64,000 nucleotides of DNA from the NCBI GenBank assembly GCA_002726235.1, contig PBSN01000007.1, forward strand, positions 1 through 64,000. Direction: 5' to 3'. Each line of letters starts with the position of its first letter. The first letter of the stretch is position 1. Positions 54,762 through 62,804 of this stretch are shown one piece after another. This DNA is from Nitrospiraceae bacterium. GTDB taxonomy: Bacteria; Nitrospirota; Nitrospiria; Nitrospirales; UBA2166. The position numbers and the translations under genes were made by a program. The notes under the pieces are model-generated. The model was not told the origin of the DNA and ran no database searches. It saw only the letters and a list, made by a program, of their open reading frames with translations.

Positions 54762-55693
54762 CGTGGTCATTGGCGAGCCTATGGCGATGGGGCGCCTATG
54801 CCTTCTACGCGATTCTTATTTTCGGGATATGCGTATATGTCACGTTTCCATCTCCTCAATTTCATGCCTGGTTAATTGCCGAAGCTGATCGGCGTTTTGG
54901 CGTTCAGATTGAAGCGCAGGCACTACAGTCACACACACCTCTTCGTTTTGCTATTGACAAAGTCACTCTCTCGATCGATCCAGCGCGTGTTCCATTCTCA
55001 CGGATGGACACTGGGAGCATTCGCGTCGTGCCAATTGAGCATTTGAGTCTAGAATTGCACTCATGGCCCCTCTTGTTGGGACAGTATGTGCTGAGTACGG
55101 ACATCAATGTGTTTGGCGGCGGGGTTCGTGGAACACTCACGGCTGAAAAAGATGGTGGCCAATGGCGTTATCATGTGGATGGCGAGAGCGAGAACATTGA
55201 CCTCCAGTCTCTAGAGAAGGGCATACTCGCATCGAGAGCGGGTGGACAGGTATTGACCTCCGGTATTGGAGCTATTCGCTTTGATCTCACGTGGATTGGG
55301 AAGGATGGTCGTTCCGGAGCCGGTACGGTCTCCGTCAGTCTGGGGGACGCGATTGTCAATCTGTCGGGTTTGCCTTCTGTTGCCATCTCAGAACTCTCAG
55401 CGAATCTGACACGTGACCAACAGGGCTGGTGGCGAACCGATGATTTGCGGGTGGCTGGGGAGAACGATGGGTTTGCAGCGACTGGGCAGGGGCGCTTTCT
55501 GCTTGATGAATCCCTTTTGAGTAGCATGGTCAATCTTTCGGTGAGCGTTACGATCAATGATGCCGTAAAACGTCAGTACCCTCAGCTTGAGGTTTTCATG
55601 CCAAATATTGGGGAACCTGTTCGCCTGACAGTCACTGGAACGTTGGGTCGACCAATCATTCTGATCAACGGAGTTCCAATTTTGGCATCCTGA
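54758..55693 (+). CDS. gspN: Type II secretion system protein GspN
   Basis: The 311-residue protein has one N-terminal membrane helix and a long beta-rich periplasmic domain (AsmA/GspN-like). Its position between gspJ and gspL and the ATGA overlap with gspJ identify it as the GspN found in Deltaproteobacteria-type operons. Its function is not well known; it may aid assembly of the envelope-spanning complex. Confidence 0.8.
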   Translation: MTWSLASLWRWGAYAFYAILIFGICVYVTFPSPQFHAWLIAEADRRFGVQIEAQALQSHTPLRFAIDKVTLSIDPARVPFSRMDTGSIRVVPIEHLSLELHSWPLLLGQYVLSTDINVFGGGVRGTLTAEKDGGQWRYHVDGESENIDLQSLEKGILASRAGGQVLTSGIGAIRFDLTWIGKDGRSGAGTVSVSLGDAIVNLSGLPSVAISELSANLTRDQQGWWRTDDLRVAGENDGFAATGQGRFLLDESLLSSMVNLSVSVTINDAVKRQYPQLEVFMPNIGEPVRLTVTGTLGRPIILINGVPILAS

Positions 55694-57312
55694 TGCTGAC
55701 TCGATTCACACAAATGGTTGCACGCCTGTTTCGACCGAGGAGCTTCGTCGGACTTGATATTGGTAGCACTACTGTGAGGGTTACTCGGTTTCGGCGTGGG
55801 CGCGCTGGTCCAGATGAGATTGTGTGTCTGCAACAAGAGCTTTTGGGTGACGATTCCACGGAGCTTGGGGCAGATGCAGTCTCTCAAAGACTGCGTGTGT
55901 TATTTCAGGAACACTCGTTATTTGGTGTTCCCGTTGTGGTGGCGATGCCAACGCATTGGGTATTTTCTCGGATCCTCACGATCCCCTTCACTGACCCAAA
56001 AAAAGTTGCCCAAGTCATCTCTTATGAAACGGAGGAACTGATTCCCCTCGGGTTAGATGAGGTGGTTTTTGATCACACCATTATTGACTCGCATGAGGGA
56101 GAGAGTACAGTTCTTGTCGCTGCGGTTCCTCAGGATCGAATGACTCAATATCTGGAGTTATTGGCAAACGCGGGTATTGATCCGGTGTCGATGGATCTTG
56201 ATAGCTTGGCACTGTTTCACTTTTATCGGTACGCGCTTAAGGAATCGGCGCAGGATGTCGTGTTGATTGATATTGGGGCATCCAAGAGCACGATATGCAT
56301 CGTCAGCGGAGGGAAGTTGCGAGTGATCCGGAGTATCATGATGGCCGGTGAATCCTTGACGCGGAATTTGGCAGCTCACCTTGGAGGGACTCACGCTGAG
56401 GCTGAATCTGAGAAACATCAGTTCGTTGTTCCCGAAGATGACGATGGGTTTGATGTCAGTAACCCTGACTTAAAGGCATTGCGAGATTTTCTTGATCCCT
56501 TTACCACTGAAATACGAAATACAATTCAAGCTCACGAAACAGCAGCCGGTTTGACGATAACGCAGCTTTATTTGTGTGGCGGTGGAGCCAAGTTGAATGG
56601 GCTATCAGCTTACCTTGCCCATCGGCTCAATATTCAGATTGTCAATTCACTGGATGGCCGATTTGGCACCGCACAAAAAAAAGGGGATCTGTGGGATGGG
56701 GATTATGCGTCTAGCCTTGGCTTGGCAGTGAGGCCTGCGTTATGGGGGCACGGTGTCTCGATTAATCTTCGGCAGGGTCCATTTTCCATTCCCCATCGCG
56801 AACGATCAGCGAAGCAAAAAAGTTGGATGCGCCTTGTAGTGGGGGTAATGCTAGTTGTTGGGATCGGGTTTGCCAACTTTTACGTCGACTACTCCATTAA
56901 AGAAACACGACTACAGACGTTGAAAGATACACTCCGCCAGGATTTTCGAACGACGTTTCCTGATATCACGAGTATTGTTGATCCAGTGCAACAAGGGCGG
57001 ATGGCGCTAGATCAGGCCAAACAACGCCTCTCGGTGTTCGGTCATAATGATCCGGCCACGATCCTCCTCATTCTGGCTGACTTGACTGAACATCTTCCAG
57101 CGGACCGAACTCTCGAGGTCAATGAGTTGATCGTGGAGGGTGCGAAGGTCAAGATCGAAGCTTCAACTGATTCGTTTGAATCTGTCGACGCGATTAAAGC
57201 CGCCTTGACAAATTCTGAACGTTTGGTAGAGGTGGTTGTCAGTGATGCCAGAATGGGTGCAAAGCCAGGACAGGTCAAATTTCGAGTGACGTCGGTGGTT
57301 GGAGCAGAATAA
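55693..57312 (+). CDS. gspL: Type II secretion protein GspL (PilM-PilN fused form)
   Basis: The 539-residue protein has a cytoplasmic actin-like part (FVGLDIGSTTVRV, VLIDIGASKSTICIV, LYLCGGGAKLNGL) and one membrane helix (about 378-396). A PilN-like periplasmic domain follows. This is equivalent to PilM and PilN joined, as in GspL. It binds GspE and GspM. The start overlaps the gspN stop by one base. Confidence 0.92.
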   Translation: MLTRFTQMVARLFRPRSFVGLDIGSTTVRVTRFRRGRAGPDEIVCLQQELLGDDSTELGADAVSQRLRVLFQEHSLFGVPVVVAMPTHWVFSRILTIPFTDPKKVAQVISYETEELIPLGLDEVVFDHTIIDSHEGESTVLVAAVPQDRMTQYLELLANAGIDPVSMDLDSLALFHFYRYALKESAQDVVLIDIGASKSTICIVSGGKLRVIRSIMMAGESLTRNLAAHLGGTHAEAESEKHQFVVPEDDDGFDVSNPDLKALRDFLDPFTTEIRNTIQAHETAAGLTITQLYLCGGGAKLNGLSAYLAHRLNIQIVNSLDGRFGTAQKKGDLWDGDYASSLGLAVRPALWGHGVSINLRQGPFSIPHRERSAKQKSWMRLVVGVMLVVGIGFANFYVDYSIKETRLQTLKDTLRQDFRTTFPDITSIVDPVQQGRMALDQAKQRLSVFGHNDPATILLILADLTEHLPADRTLEVNELIVEGAKVKIEASTDSFESVDAIKAALTNSERLVEVVVSDARMGAKPGQVKFRVTSVVGAE

Positions 57313-57857
57313 TGTTGAAGTGGCTTGAACCTCTGAAACGACTCTCTCTTCGCGAACGAGTCATGGTGATTGCGGGCGGACTTTTTCTGTTCATCCTCCT
57401 CATCTATACCACTGCGATTGAGCCGATGATTGATCGCATGCAACGACTCGATCGGCTTGCTGCTGGAAAACAAAGCGCGATTCAGGAGCTGGCAGCGATT
57501 CGTGAGGAATATGTTGGAGTTCATGCTCAGGCGATACAGATTGACCGAGCGATCGATGAAGTGTCAGGCACATTCTCTCTATTGGCTTTTCTTGAAGAGG
57601 TAGCAACGGATGTTCATATCAAGTCACAGATCGTCGCGATGCGCCCCCAAGCGGCATTGCCGTCGAGTGAATATCGAGAAAATTCTGTTGAGGTGAAAAT
57701 CGAGAAGGTTGCCATTCCATCTGTTGTTGCCTTGCTCAGGGCGATGCACACCGCGTCTGCCGTTCTTCGGTTTAAACGCTTCCATTTACGGCCGCGGTTT
57801 GATGATCCGGCGTATCTCGACGTCTCGTTTCTCGTGTCAACCTACGAACGCGTCTAA
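57312..57857 (+). CDS. gspM: Type II secretion protein GspM
   Basis: The 181-residue protein has an N-terminal membrane helix (VMVIAGGLFLFILLIYT) followed by a periplasmic helical and ferredoxin-like domain, as in GspM/PilO. It overlaps the gspL stop by one base. Its TAA stop lies in the left tip of an inverted-repeat element (copy 2). It partners GspL. Confidence 0.88.
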   Translation: MLKWLEPLKRLSLRERVMVIAGGLFLFILLIYTTAIEPMIDRMQRLDRLAAGKQSAIQELAAIREEYVGVHAQAIQIDRAIDEVSGTFSLLAFLEEVATDVHIKSQIVAMRPQAALPSSEYRENSVEVKIEKVAIPSVVALLRAMHTASAVLRFKRFHLRPRFDDPAYLDVSFLVSTYERV

Positions 57858-57948
57858 CAGGGTGCTGAAAAATCCTGGCAGCGTTGTTCGCGCATTGCTT
57901 AGAGTCTCAATGCACACACATGTACGCCGTAAAGCCATTTTTCAACAG
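57854..57948. repeat. MITE-like inverted-repeat element, copy 2
   Basis: Left tip ctaacagggtgctgaaaaa (57854-57872) resembles the left tip of copy 1 at 32232 (ctagcagagtgttgaaaaa), and the right end atttttcaacag (57937-57948) is its inverse complement. It is about 95 bases and supplies the stop of gspM. Its right part is read as the N-terminus of gspK (codons for KAIFQQS). Confidence 0.65.
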
Positions 57949-58929
57949 TCGACATCGTTGATACAACGACAGTCTGAGCGTGGCGTCGCGCTCGTTATTA
58001 CTCTATTGATGGTGGCGTTACTGGTCACCTTGATTCTGGAATTTGATGTGTCGACGCGCAATGAACTCAATGCAGCCACTAATTTCCGTGATGGCATGAA
58101 GGCATCGTATCTTGCAAAAGCTGGGGTGTCCGCTGCACAAGCAATTATGGCGGAAGATGCGAGAATCGATAAAATGTTTGGACGAAATTACGACACGTTG
58201 TTTGAGGTATGGGCTACACCGTTGCCGAACTATCCCATTGGTGATGGTGTTGTTTCCGTGCAGGTGACGGATGAAATGGGAAAGCTTAATCTCAATGATC
58301 TAGCCGCATTAACACAGGGTGAAGCCTCAGACTCCCTCAGACTGCTGGATCATACTAGGCGCTTCGAACAGTTATTTGAGCTTCTGGTTCTAGATACCCG
58401 CTTGCTTGATGCTATTTTGGATTGGGTCGATTCCGATGACCGTCAAAGGAAAGACGGGGCAGAGATACAATACTATGGAGAACTAGATCGGCCGTATGTT
58501 ACTAAGAATGGCCCATTCGATAGTCTTTCTGAACTTCGCTTGGTCAAGGGCATTACGGATCAGGTGTTCGAACGGCTGAGTCCGTTTGTGACCGTCTATC
58601 CGCGAAAACCCGATGGAGTTACACCCGTAAATATCAATACTGCCGATCCAGTTGTGCTTCAAGCGCTTGATGATCAGGGGAATATTTCCACAGCGCTGGC
58701 CGGCGATATACTGCAGGCGAGACCCTTTCAAAGTGCGCAGGACCTCAATCGCGTGACGGCGCTGGGCGATATCGATGAAAAACTACGTGCGGATAGAGTC
58801 GTCGAGGTGGCAAGTTCGTATTTTTCAGTGCGGGCGGTTGGAACGGTTGGCGAGACGTCAAAGATTGCAAAGGCCGTCATTAAACGTGATGCAGAAAAAA
58901 CTGAGTTGGTGTATTTGCGGATGGAGTAA
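57910..58929 (+). CDS. gspK: Type II secretion minor pseudopilin GspK
   Basis: The 339-residue protein has the prepilin-like segment RG-VALVITLLMVALLVTLILEFD and the long globular domain with LNLNDLAALTQGE, LDAILDWVDSDDRQRKDG and two NINTADP-type regions (VNINTADPVVLQAL). ATG at 57910 is inside the repeat element, so the leader (MHTHVRRKAIFQQSTSLIQRQ) is partly element-derived and longer than normal. GspK caps the pseudopilus. Confidence 0.92.
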   Translation: MHTHVRRKAIFQQSTSLIQRQSERGVALVITLLMVALLVTLILEFDVSTRNELNAATNFRDGMKASYLAKAGVSAAQAIMAEDARIDKMFGRNYDTLFEVWATPLPNYPIGDGVVSVQVTDEMGKLNLNDLAALTQGEASDSLRLLDHTRRFEQLFELLVLDTRLLDAILDWVDSDDRQRKDGAEIQYYGELDRPYVTKNGPFDSLSELRLVKGITDQVFERLSPFVTVYPRKPDGVTPVNINTADPVVLQALDDQGNISTALAGDILQARPFQSAQDLNRVTALGDIDEKLRADRVVEVASSYFSVRAVGTVGETSKIAKAVIKRDAEKTELVYLRME

Positions 58930-59096
58930 TGATGATGGCGTATGGAATTTTGGGGTACTGATGTCATAGGAGATTGAGCTCGCAAGCGTGGTGTTGGACG
59001 ATCAGGCGAATGAATTTGGAGGTCGGCGAGTTGATGATGTGATAGTCGGAGAACTACGCCGGTGATTAGGGGTCTGATGTGGACAGGGAGGATGTC

Positions 59097-59759
59097 ATGA
59101 CGCGTGAACTTACATACCAACATGCCATGAGAGATTTGGTGAATTTGTATGCGGAAATTGATCATCTGACGATGGAGTGCTGTGCTGCATGGCTTCCGAA
59201 GGCTCCAGATCGTCATGCGCAACTTGAAATGGCAGAACAGATTGGAGAGGAACGAAATCACTATCTTTCCCAAGTTGAGTGGCTCAATTGTCATGCTGGA
59301 GGGCACGCCTCGATTGTGCTGCCGTCGTGGGCAGATAGCCTTCGGACGTTAGTAAATGGCATGCAATGGCCGGAATACCTTGCGTGTGTCCATCTTGCGA
59401 TTGAGGGTGTTGGGATTGCCTTAGTCGAGCGCGTAGCGCGCGACGCTGATCAGGGTGTAAAGGATTGTCTCGCACCATCCTTGCGAGACGAAGGGGGACA
59501 TGCGAGTTTCGGAGTGCGTCAGTTGGAGCAATTGCTTCAGAGCGTTGATGGTAAGAAGCGCGAGGAGCTTAAACGACGGATTATTGCGAGTGTTACGGCG
59601 ATTGCTCGATTGGCCAGTTCGTTGCCTGTCACATCAGCACATTGGGAGGCCGTTGGGACGTCGACGGAGGAACTCCGTGATATTGCTGCTCAGCGGCTAG
59701 GAACATTACTCTCGCCGCTTGGTATTTCTCAATCGGTAAATCTCTCAGCATCAGCGTGA
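59097..59759 (+). CDS. Ferritin-like diiron protein of unknown role
   Basis: The 220-residue protein starts after AGGGAGG. It has ligands spaced as in a four-helix diiron fold: E20, EERNH (E52, H55), E103 (AIEGVGIAL) and DEGGHASF (E132, H135). This matches PaaA/MiaE-like or other ferritin-like oxygenases. No clear family name fits. It is followed after 13 bases by an unknown gene, probably one transcript. Confidence 0.75.
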   Translation: MTRELTYQHAMRDLVNLYAEIDHLTMECCAAWLPKAPDRHAQLEMAEQIGEERNHYLSQVEWLNCHAGGHASIVLPSWADSLRTLVNGMQWPEYLACVHLAIEGVGIALVERVARDADQGVKDCLAPSLRDEGGHASFGVRQLEQLLQSVDGKKREELKRRIIASVTAIARLASSLPVTSAHWEAVGTSTEELRDIAAQRLGTLLSPLGISQSVNLSASA

Positions 59760-59772
59760 AACGGTATCTCAT

Positions 59773-60189
59773 ATGGCACAGAAATTTGGAAATGCTCGCT
59801 GGGTCAAGGAAGGTTTTCTAGACAATCACATTGCTGGAACGGTGGTTGGGCGTATCACGTTTGCGGCTGTTGGAGTGGTCCCGATCGTGCTTCGAGGAGA
59901 CTTCAAAGATGATATCAAGGGTGAGGTCATCCTGTTTGAAAATTCTAACTTCGAGGATGATGATCGTGCAGCCCTCGGCCTTGCCGATCTTGATTCTGTG
60001 CTGCGCGGGGCTGTGCACCTGATATCGCTTGATCCGCATCCGCTTCTTGAGCCACACCCCTATATTGAGTGGTTTTCTGCCGAAGGGACACACTATCGGA
60101 TTGAATTGCAGGATGGGGATGCCAGAATTGCCTCACAACAGGAGACTTCTGCTTTGTTTGAGGAGAGCAAAAAACTGCGGTCAATATAA
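59773..60189 (+). CDS. Hypothetical protein downstream of the diiron gene
   Basis: The 138-residue soluble protein starts MAQKFGNARWVKEGFLDN and has a mixed alpha/beta pattern (GRITFAAVGVVPIVLRGDF, GEVILFENSNFEDD). It has no signal peptide and no motif I recognise. Its spacing (13 bases) to the diiron gene suggests co-expression. A conserved small protein of a narrow lineage is my best guess. Confidence 0.72.
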   Translation: MAQKFGNARWVKEGFLDNHIAGTVVGRITFAAVGVVPIVLRGDFKDDIKGEVILFENSNFEDDDRAALGLADLDSVLRGAVHLISLDPHPLLEPHPYIEWFSAEGTHYRIELQDGDARIASQQETSALFEESKKLRSI

Positions 60190-60197
60190 AATTTGAC

Positions 60198-60226
60198 TTG
60201 ACACACGTAAGACGCACGTCTATAGT
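60198..60226 (+). promoter_or_regulatory. Near-consensus sigma-70 promoter for the OMP cluster
   Basis: TTGACA (60198-60203), 17-base spacer and TATAGT (60221-60226) match the ideal vegetative promoter almost perfectly. It points to the tandem outer-membrane protein genes 220 bases downstream. It predicts strong constitutive transcription with a long leader. Confidence 0.75.
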
Positions 60227-60274
60227 CGCGCTGATTGAGTGAGATAAATTACAAATCTGAAGGAATGTTGTGAG

Positions 60275-60337
60275 ATGGATCATACTTTGAGGTGTCTGTT
60301 GTTAATAAAAACGGGAAAGACGGTGGTTCATGGTTGA
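60275..60337 (+). CDS. Possible leader ORF 1 (20 residues)
   Basis: ATG at 60275 to TGA 60335-60337 encodes MDHTLRCLLLIKTGKTVVHG. GAAGGA lies about 11 bases before it. It sits in the untranslated leader of the outer-membrane protein cluster. Weak evidence; it may be chance. Confidence 0.25.
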   Translation: MDHTLRCLLLIKTGKTVVHG

Positions 60338-60365
60338 TGAGGTAACGAAGGAAAGGAGTGGATCC

Positions 60366-60416
60366 ATGACCAGATGTATAATCCGAAGATATTCCACAAG
60401 GTGTAGCTCAAGTTGA
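60366..60416 (+). CDS. Possible leader ORF 2 (16 residues, Arg/Ser/Cys rich)
   Basis: ATG at 60366 is preceded at 7 bases by AAAGGAG, a better ribosome site than many genes here. It encodes MTRCIIRRYSTRCSSS and stops at 60416, 32 bases before the first outer-membrane protein start. It may be a translated leader peptide that controls the downstream genes, or a coincidence. Confidence 0.4.
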   Translation: MTRCIIRRYSTRCSSS

Positions 60417-60448
60417 TAGTGTGCAATCCTAGACGGGAGGATCTCAAA

Positions 60449-61237
60449 ATGGAAAGAGCGAAATGGAAGACTATGGTGCTGCTCGTGGCGCTACTTTCCC
60501 CGCTTCTCTTCTTCGCTGCTCCCCCCAACGCGTCGTGGGCGCAGTTGCCCACCGAGATCAATGGTTTGGTCAAACTGAAGGGTGGGTTTGCGGCTCTCGA
60601 GAACAATCGATCTGGTGAAGCCTTCACAGACTGCTTTGCCATGGGATCGCCTGCCTGTAACGCTCCAGGCGCGACGCTTAATGACGGCACTACAGGGTTT
60701 AATGTTGGAGCTGGGTTGGATCTTCCACTCTGGCTGTTACCCTGGGGGCATGTTGTTGTTGCCGAACTTGACATAGGATTTTCAAAGTTCAGTTCCGGCA
60801 AGAGCTTTTTGCAGCTGATCGAGAATGGGCCGACTACGCTTGGTGGGGCAACCCCATGCGGTAGTCCGCGGTGTGCGACCGGGACCAAACCTGGGTTCCC
60901 AGGGCGTCCCCAAGAGCCAGGCGTTAGGCATGTCAATGTATCCACGGTCAATGCGGGGATCAGTCCGAAGTACCGAATGGACACGTTGTTTGGGGATGAC
61001 CGGAAGTTCAGGCCATGGATTATCCCGGTGGGTTGGGAGCTCCAGGTCTTTAGTCCCCCGCCGAATTCCATGCAGATGTGGGAGATTGGTGGCGTGACTG
61101 GAGTTGGTATGGATGTCCACGTATGGGAACGTATTTGGGTTGGTGTTGAAGGCCGGTACCACTACCAGTACACGGATCATACGGGCATCGACGGGAATTG
61201 GTTTACAGCTGGGGGATATGTAGGACTCTCATGGTGA
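60449..61237 (+). CDS. Outer-membrane beta-barrel protein, tandem paralogue 1
   Basis: The 262-residue protein has a signal peptide (MERAKWKTMVLLVALLSPLLF...SWAQ). Beta-strand repeats with aromatic ends follow (GAGLDLPLWLLPWGHVVV, GFSKFSSGK, GRYHYQYTDH, GGYVGLSW; ends W). Start is set by GGGAGG 8 bases upstream. The first codons and the ribosome site are repeated in the next two genes. Function unknown; an OmpW-like or opacity-type barrel is likely. Confidence 0.8.
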   Translation: MERAKWKTMVLLVALLSPLLFFAAPPNASWAQLPTEINGLVKLKGGFAALENNRSGEAFTDCFAMGSPACNAPGATLNDGTTGFNVGAGLDLPLWLLPWGHVVVAELDIGFSKFSSGKSFLQLIENGPTTLGGATPCGSPRCATGTKPGFPGRPQEPGVRHVNVSTVNAGISPKYRMDTLFGDDRKFRPWIIPVGWELQVFSPPPNSMQMWEIGGVTGVGMDVHVWERIWVGVEGRYHYQYTDHTGIDGNWFTAGGYVGLSW

Positions 61238-61311
61238 GGGGTATCTCAAACATGAGCCAGCTCATGGCACCGAAAATGCCGCAAAGCCTTGAGACACGGG
61301 AGGATTTCACA

Positions 61312-62028
61312 ATGGAAAGAGCGAAATGGAAGAAATCATTGTTGCTCTTAGCGCTAGTAATCCCGCTTCTTTTCGTCTTGTCGTTCCCCCAGACCTCGTC
61401 AGCACAGTTGCCTTTCCATGTGAATGGAAACTTCTTCTTTCAGGCTGGGGGTAAGTTCCTTATGAACGATAGGGCGAATGAGCCGTTCACGGACTTCTTT
61501 TCGGGTTCGACGGGAACGGAGCCAGCGGATAATACCGCGGGCTGGTATGTCGGAATGGGTATTGACATGCCGCTCTGGGAACTACCGTGGGGAGATGTCA
61601 TCGTTGGAACCATCAACATTGATGTAGGTCATTTTGACCAAGCTGATAAAACGTTTTTAACCGCGCAGGGCTTGCCGTCGCTAACTGCTCCGGGTCGTGG
61701 ACAAGATCTGAAGCAACAGGGTGGGTTGACGACGATGGGCATCATGGTGCACCCGAAGTGGCGCATTGCGGCACTTTCGACGGAGGTGAACGGGAAACTT
61801 ATTCAGCCGTGGATTATTCCCTTCGGATTTGAAGTGCAGGCATTCGCACCACCGACAGCTGGGATGAACATCTTTGATGTGGGGTCAATTTTTGGTGTCG
61901 GCGTTGACATGGTGTTGACGAAGCGGTTGGTGGTCGGTATCGATAACCGGTGGCATGTTGGCACCGGCCAGTCTCGTATTGACACACTGAATACGACCGT
62001 TGGGGGATACGTCGGAATCCGCTTCTAG
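61312..62028 (+). CDS. Outer-membrane beta-barrel protein, tandem paralogue 2
   Basis: The 238-residue protein starts MERAKWKKSLLLLALVIPLLF and has a signal peptide ending SSAQ. It shares with paralogue 1 the segments NDRANEPFTDFF, GMGIDMPLWELPWGDVIVG, KLIQPWIIPFGFEVQAFAPP and GVGVDMVLTKRLVVGIDNRWH, ending RF. GGGAGGATTTCACA precedes the ATG. A gene duplication is evident. Barrel prediction is inference. Confidence 0.8.
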   Translation: MERAKWKKSLLLLALVIPLLFVLSFPQTSSAQLPFHVNGNFFFQAGGKFLMNDRANEPFTDFFSGSTGTEPADNTAGWYVGMGIDMPLWELPWGDVIVGTINIDVGHFDQADKTFLTAQGLPSLTAPGRGQDLKQQGGLTTMGIMVHPKWRIAALSTEVNGKLIQPWIIPFGFEVQAFAPPTAGMNIFDVGSIFGVGVDMVLTKRLVVGIDNRWHVGTGQSRIDTLNTTVGGYVGIRF

Positions 62029-62093
62029 CGGGACGACGTCCTAAGTAACCAAGGATGACCTGCAACATGCGACATATACGGGAGGATTTGACA

Positions 62094-62783
62094 ATGGAAA
62101 GAGCGAGATGGAAGACTACATTATTGCTCTTGGCATGGCTATTCCCGCTTCTGTTCATCCCGGTCTTCCCCCAGCTATCATGGGCTCAGATGCCGGTTGA
62201 GGTGAATGGATCAACCTACTGGGGAGGCGGAATTGCCGGCTTGATCAATGATCGAGCAAATGAAATGTTTACTGACTTAAACTCGTCTCTCACGGGGAGC
62301 AAGCCAAATGATGACACGCTTGGCTGGTACGTGAGTACGGGTATGGAAATCCCAATCTGGGGCCGCTCAAATGGACACGTCATTTTGGGCGAAATTAACA
62401 TGGATTTTAGGAAGTTTGGTGGTGAGGAGGCGGGTTTCCCGGGCAGTGGGGGCGGTAAAGGTTCGGGTTTCGAGATCCATAGAGTCGACTTGATTCAGAT
62501 TTCAGCCAGTTTCTCGCCGAAATATCGTTTCGATAACTTTCACTCATCTGGGCGGATCTGGCCGTGGATTATTCCAGTTGGCTTAGAGCTTGGTGCGATA
62601 AGCCCTCCAGGGCCTGACGTCAATCCGATTGATATTGGTACAGTTCATGGGTTTGGCGTTGATTATATGTTGAACCGCTACTTTATCGTCGGTGTTGATT
62701 TTCGGTATCACTTGGCCTCAGGTATCAATGCAATTGAAACCAGCAGCTTCACTTCAGGTGTGAAGGTCGGGCTACGGTTCTGA
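62094..62783 (+). CDS. Outer-membrane beta-barrel protein, tandem paralogue 3
   Basis: The 229-residue protein starts MERARWKTTLLLLAWLFPLLF with signal cleavage near SWAQ. It shares NDRANEMFTDL, ISASFSPKYRF, WPWIIPVGLELGAISPP and GFGVDYMLNRYFIVGVDFRYH with the other two, and ends LRF. GGGAGGATTTGACA precedes the ATG. It is the last of the three-gene array and lies 21 bases before the large secreted protein gene. Confidence 0.8.
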   Translation: MERARWKTTLLLLAWLFPLLFIPVFPQLSWAQMPVEVNGSTYWGGGIAGLINDRANEMFTDLNSSLTGSKPNDDTLGWYVSTGMEIPIWGRSNGHVILGEINMDFRKFGGEEAGFPGSGGGKGSGFEIHRVDLIQISASFSPKYRFDNFHSSGRIWPWIIPVGLELGAISPPGPDVNPIDIGTVHGFGVDYMLNRYFIVGVDFRYHLASGINAIETSSFTSGVKVGLRF

Positions 62784-62804
62784 GGATTTGAGGAGGTGGT
62801 GCTG

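Noticed and set aside
60328-61071. Minus-strand frame of 247 residues opposite the first barrel gene
   Set aside because: Antisense to a gene with clear signal peptide and ribosome site; composition is Pro/Ser-rich shadow.
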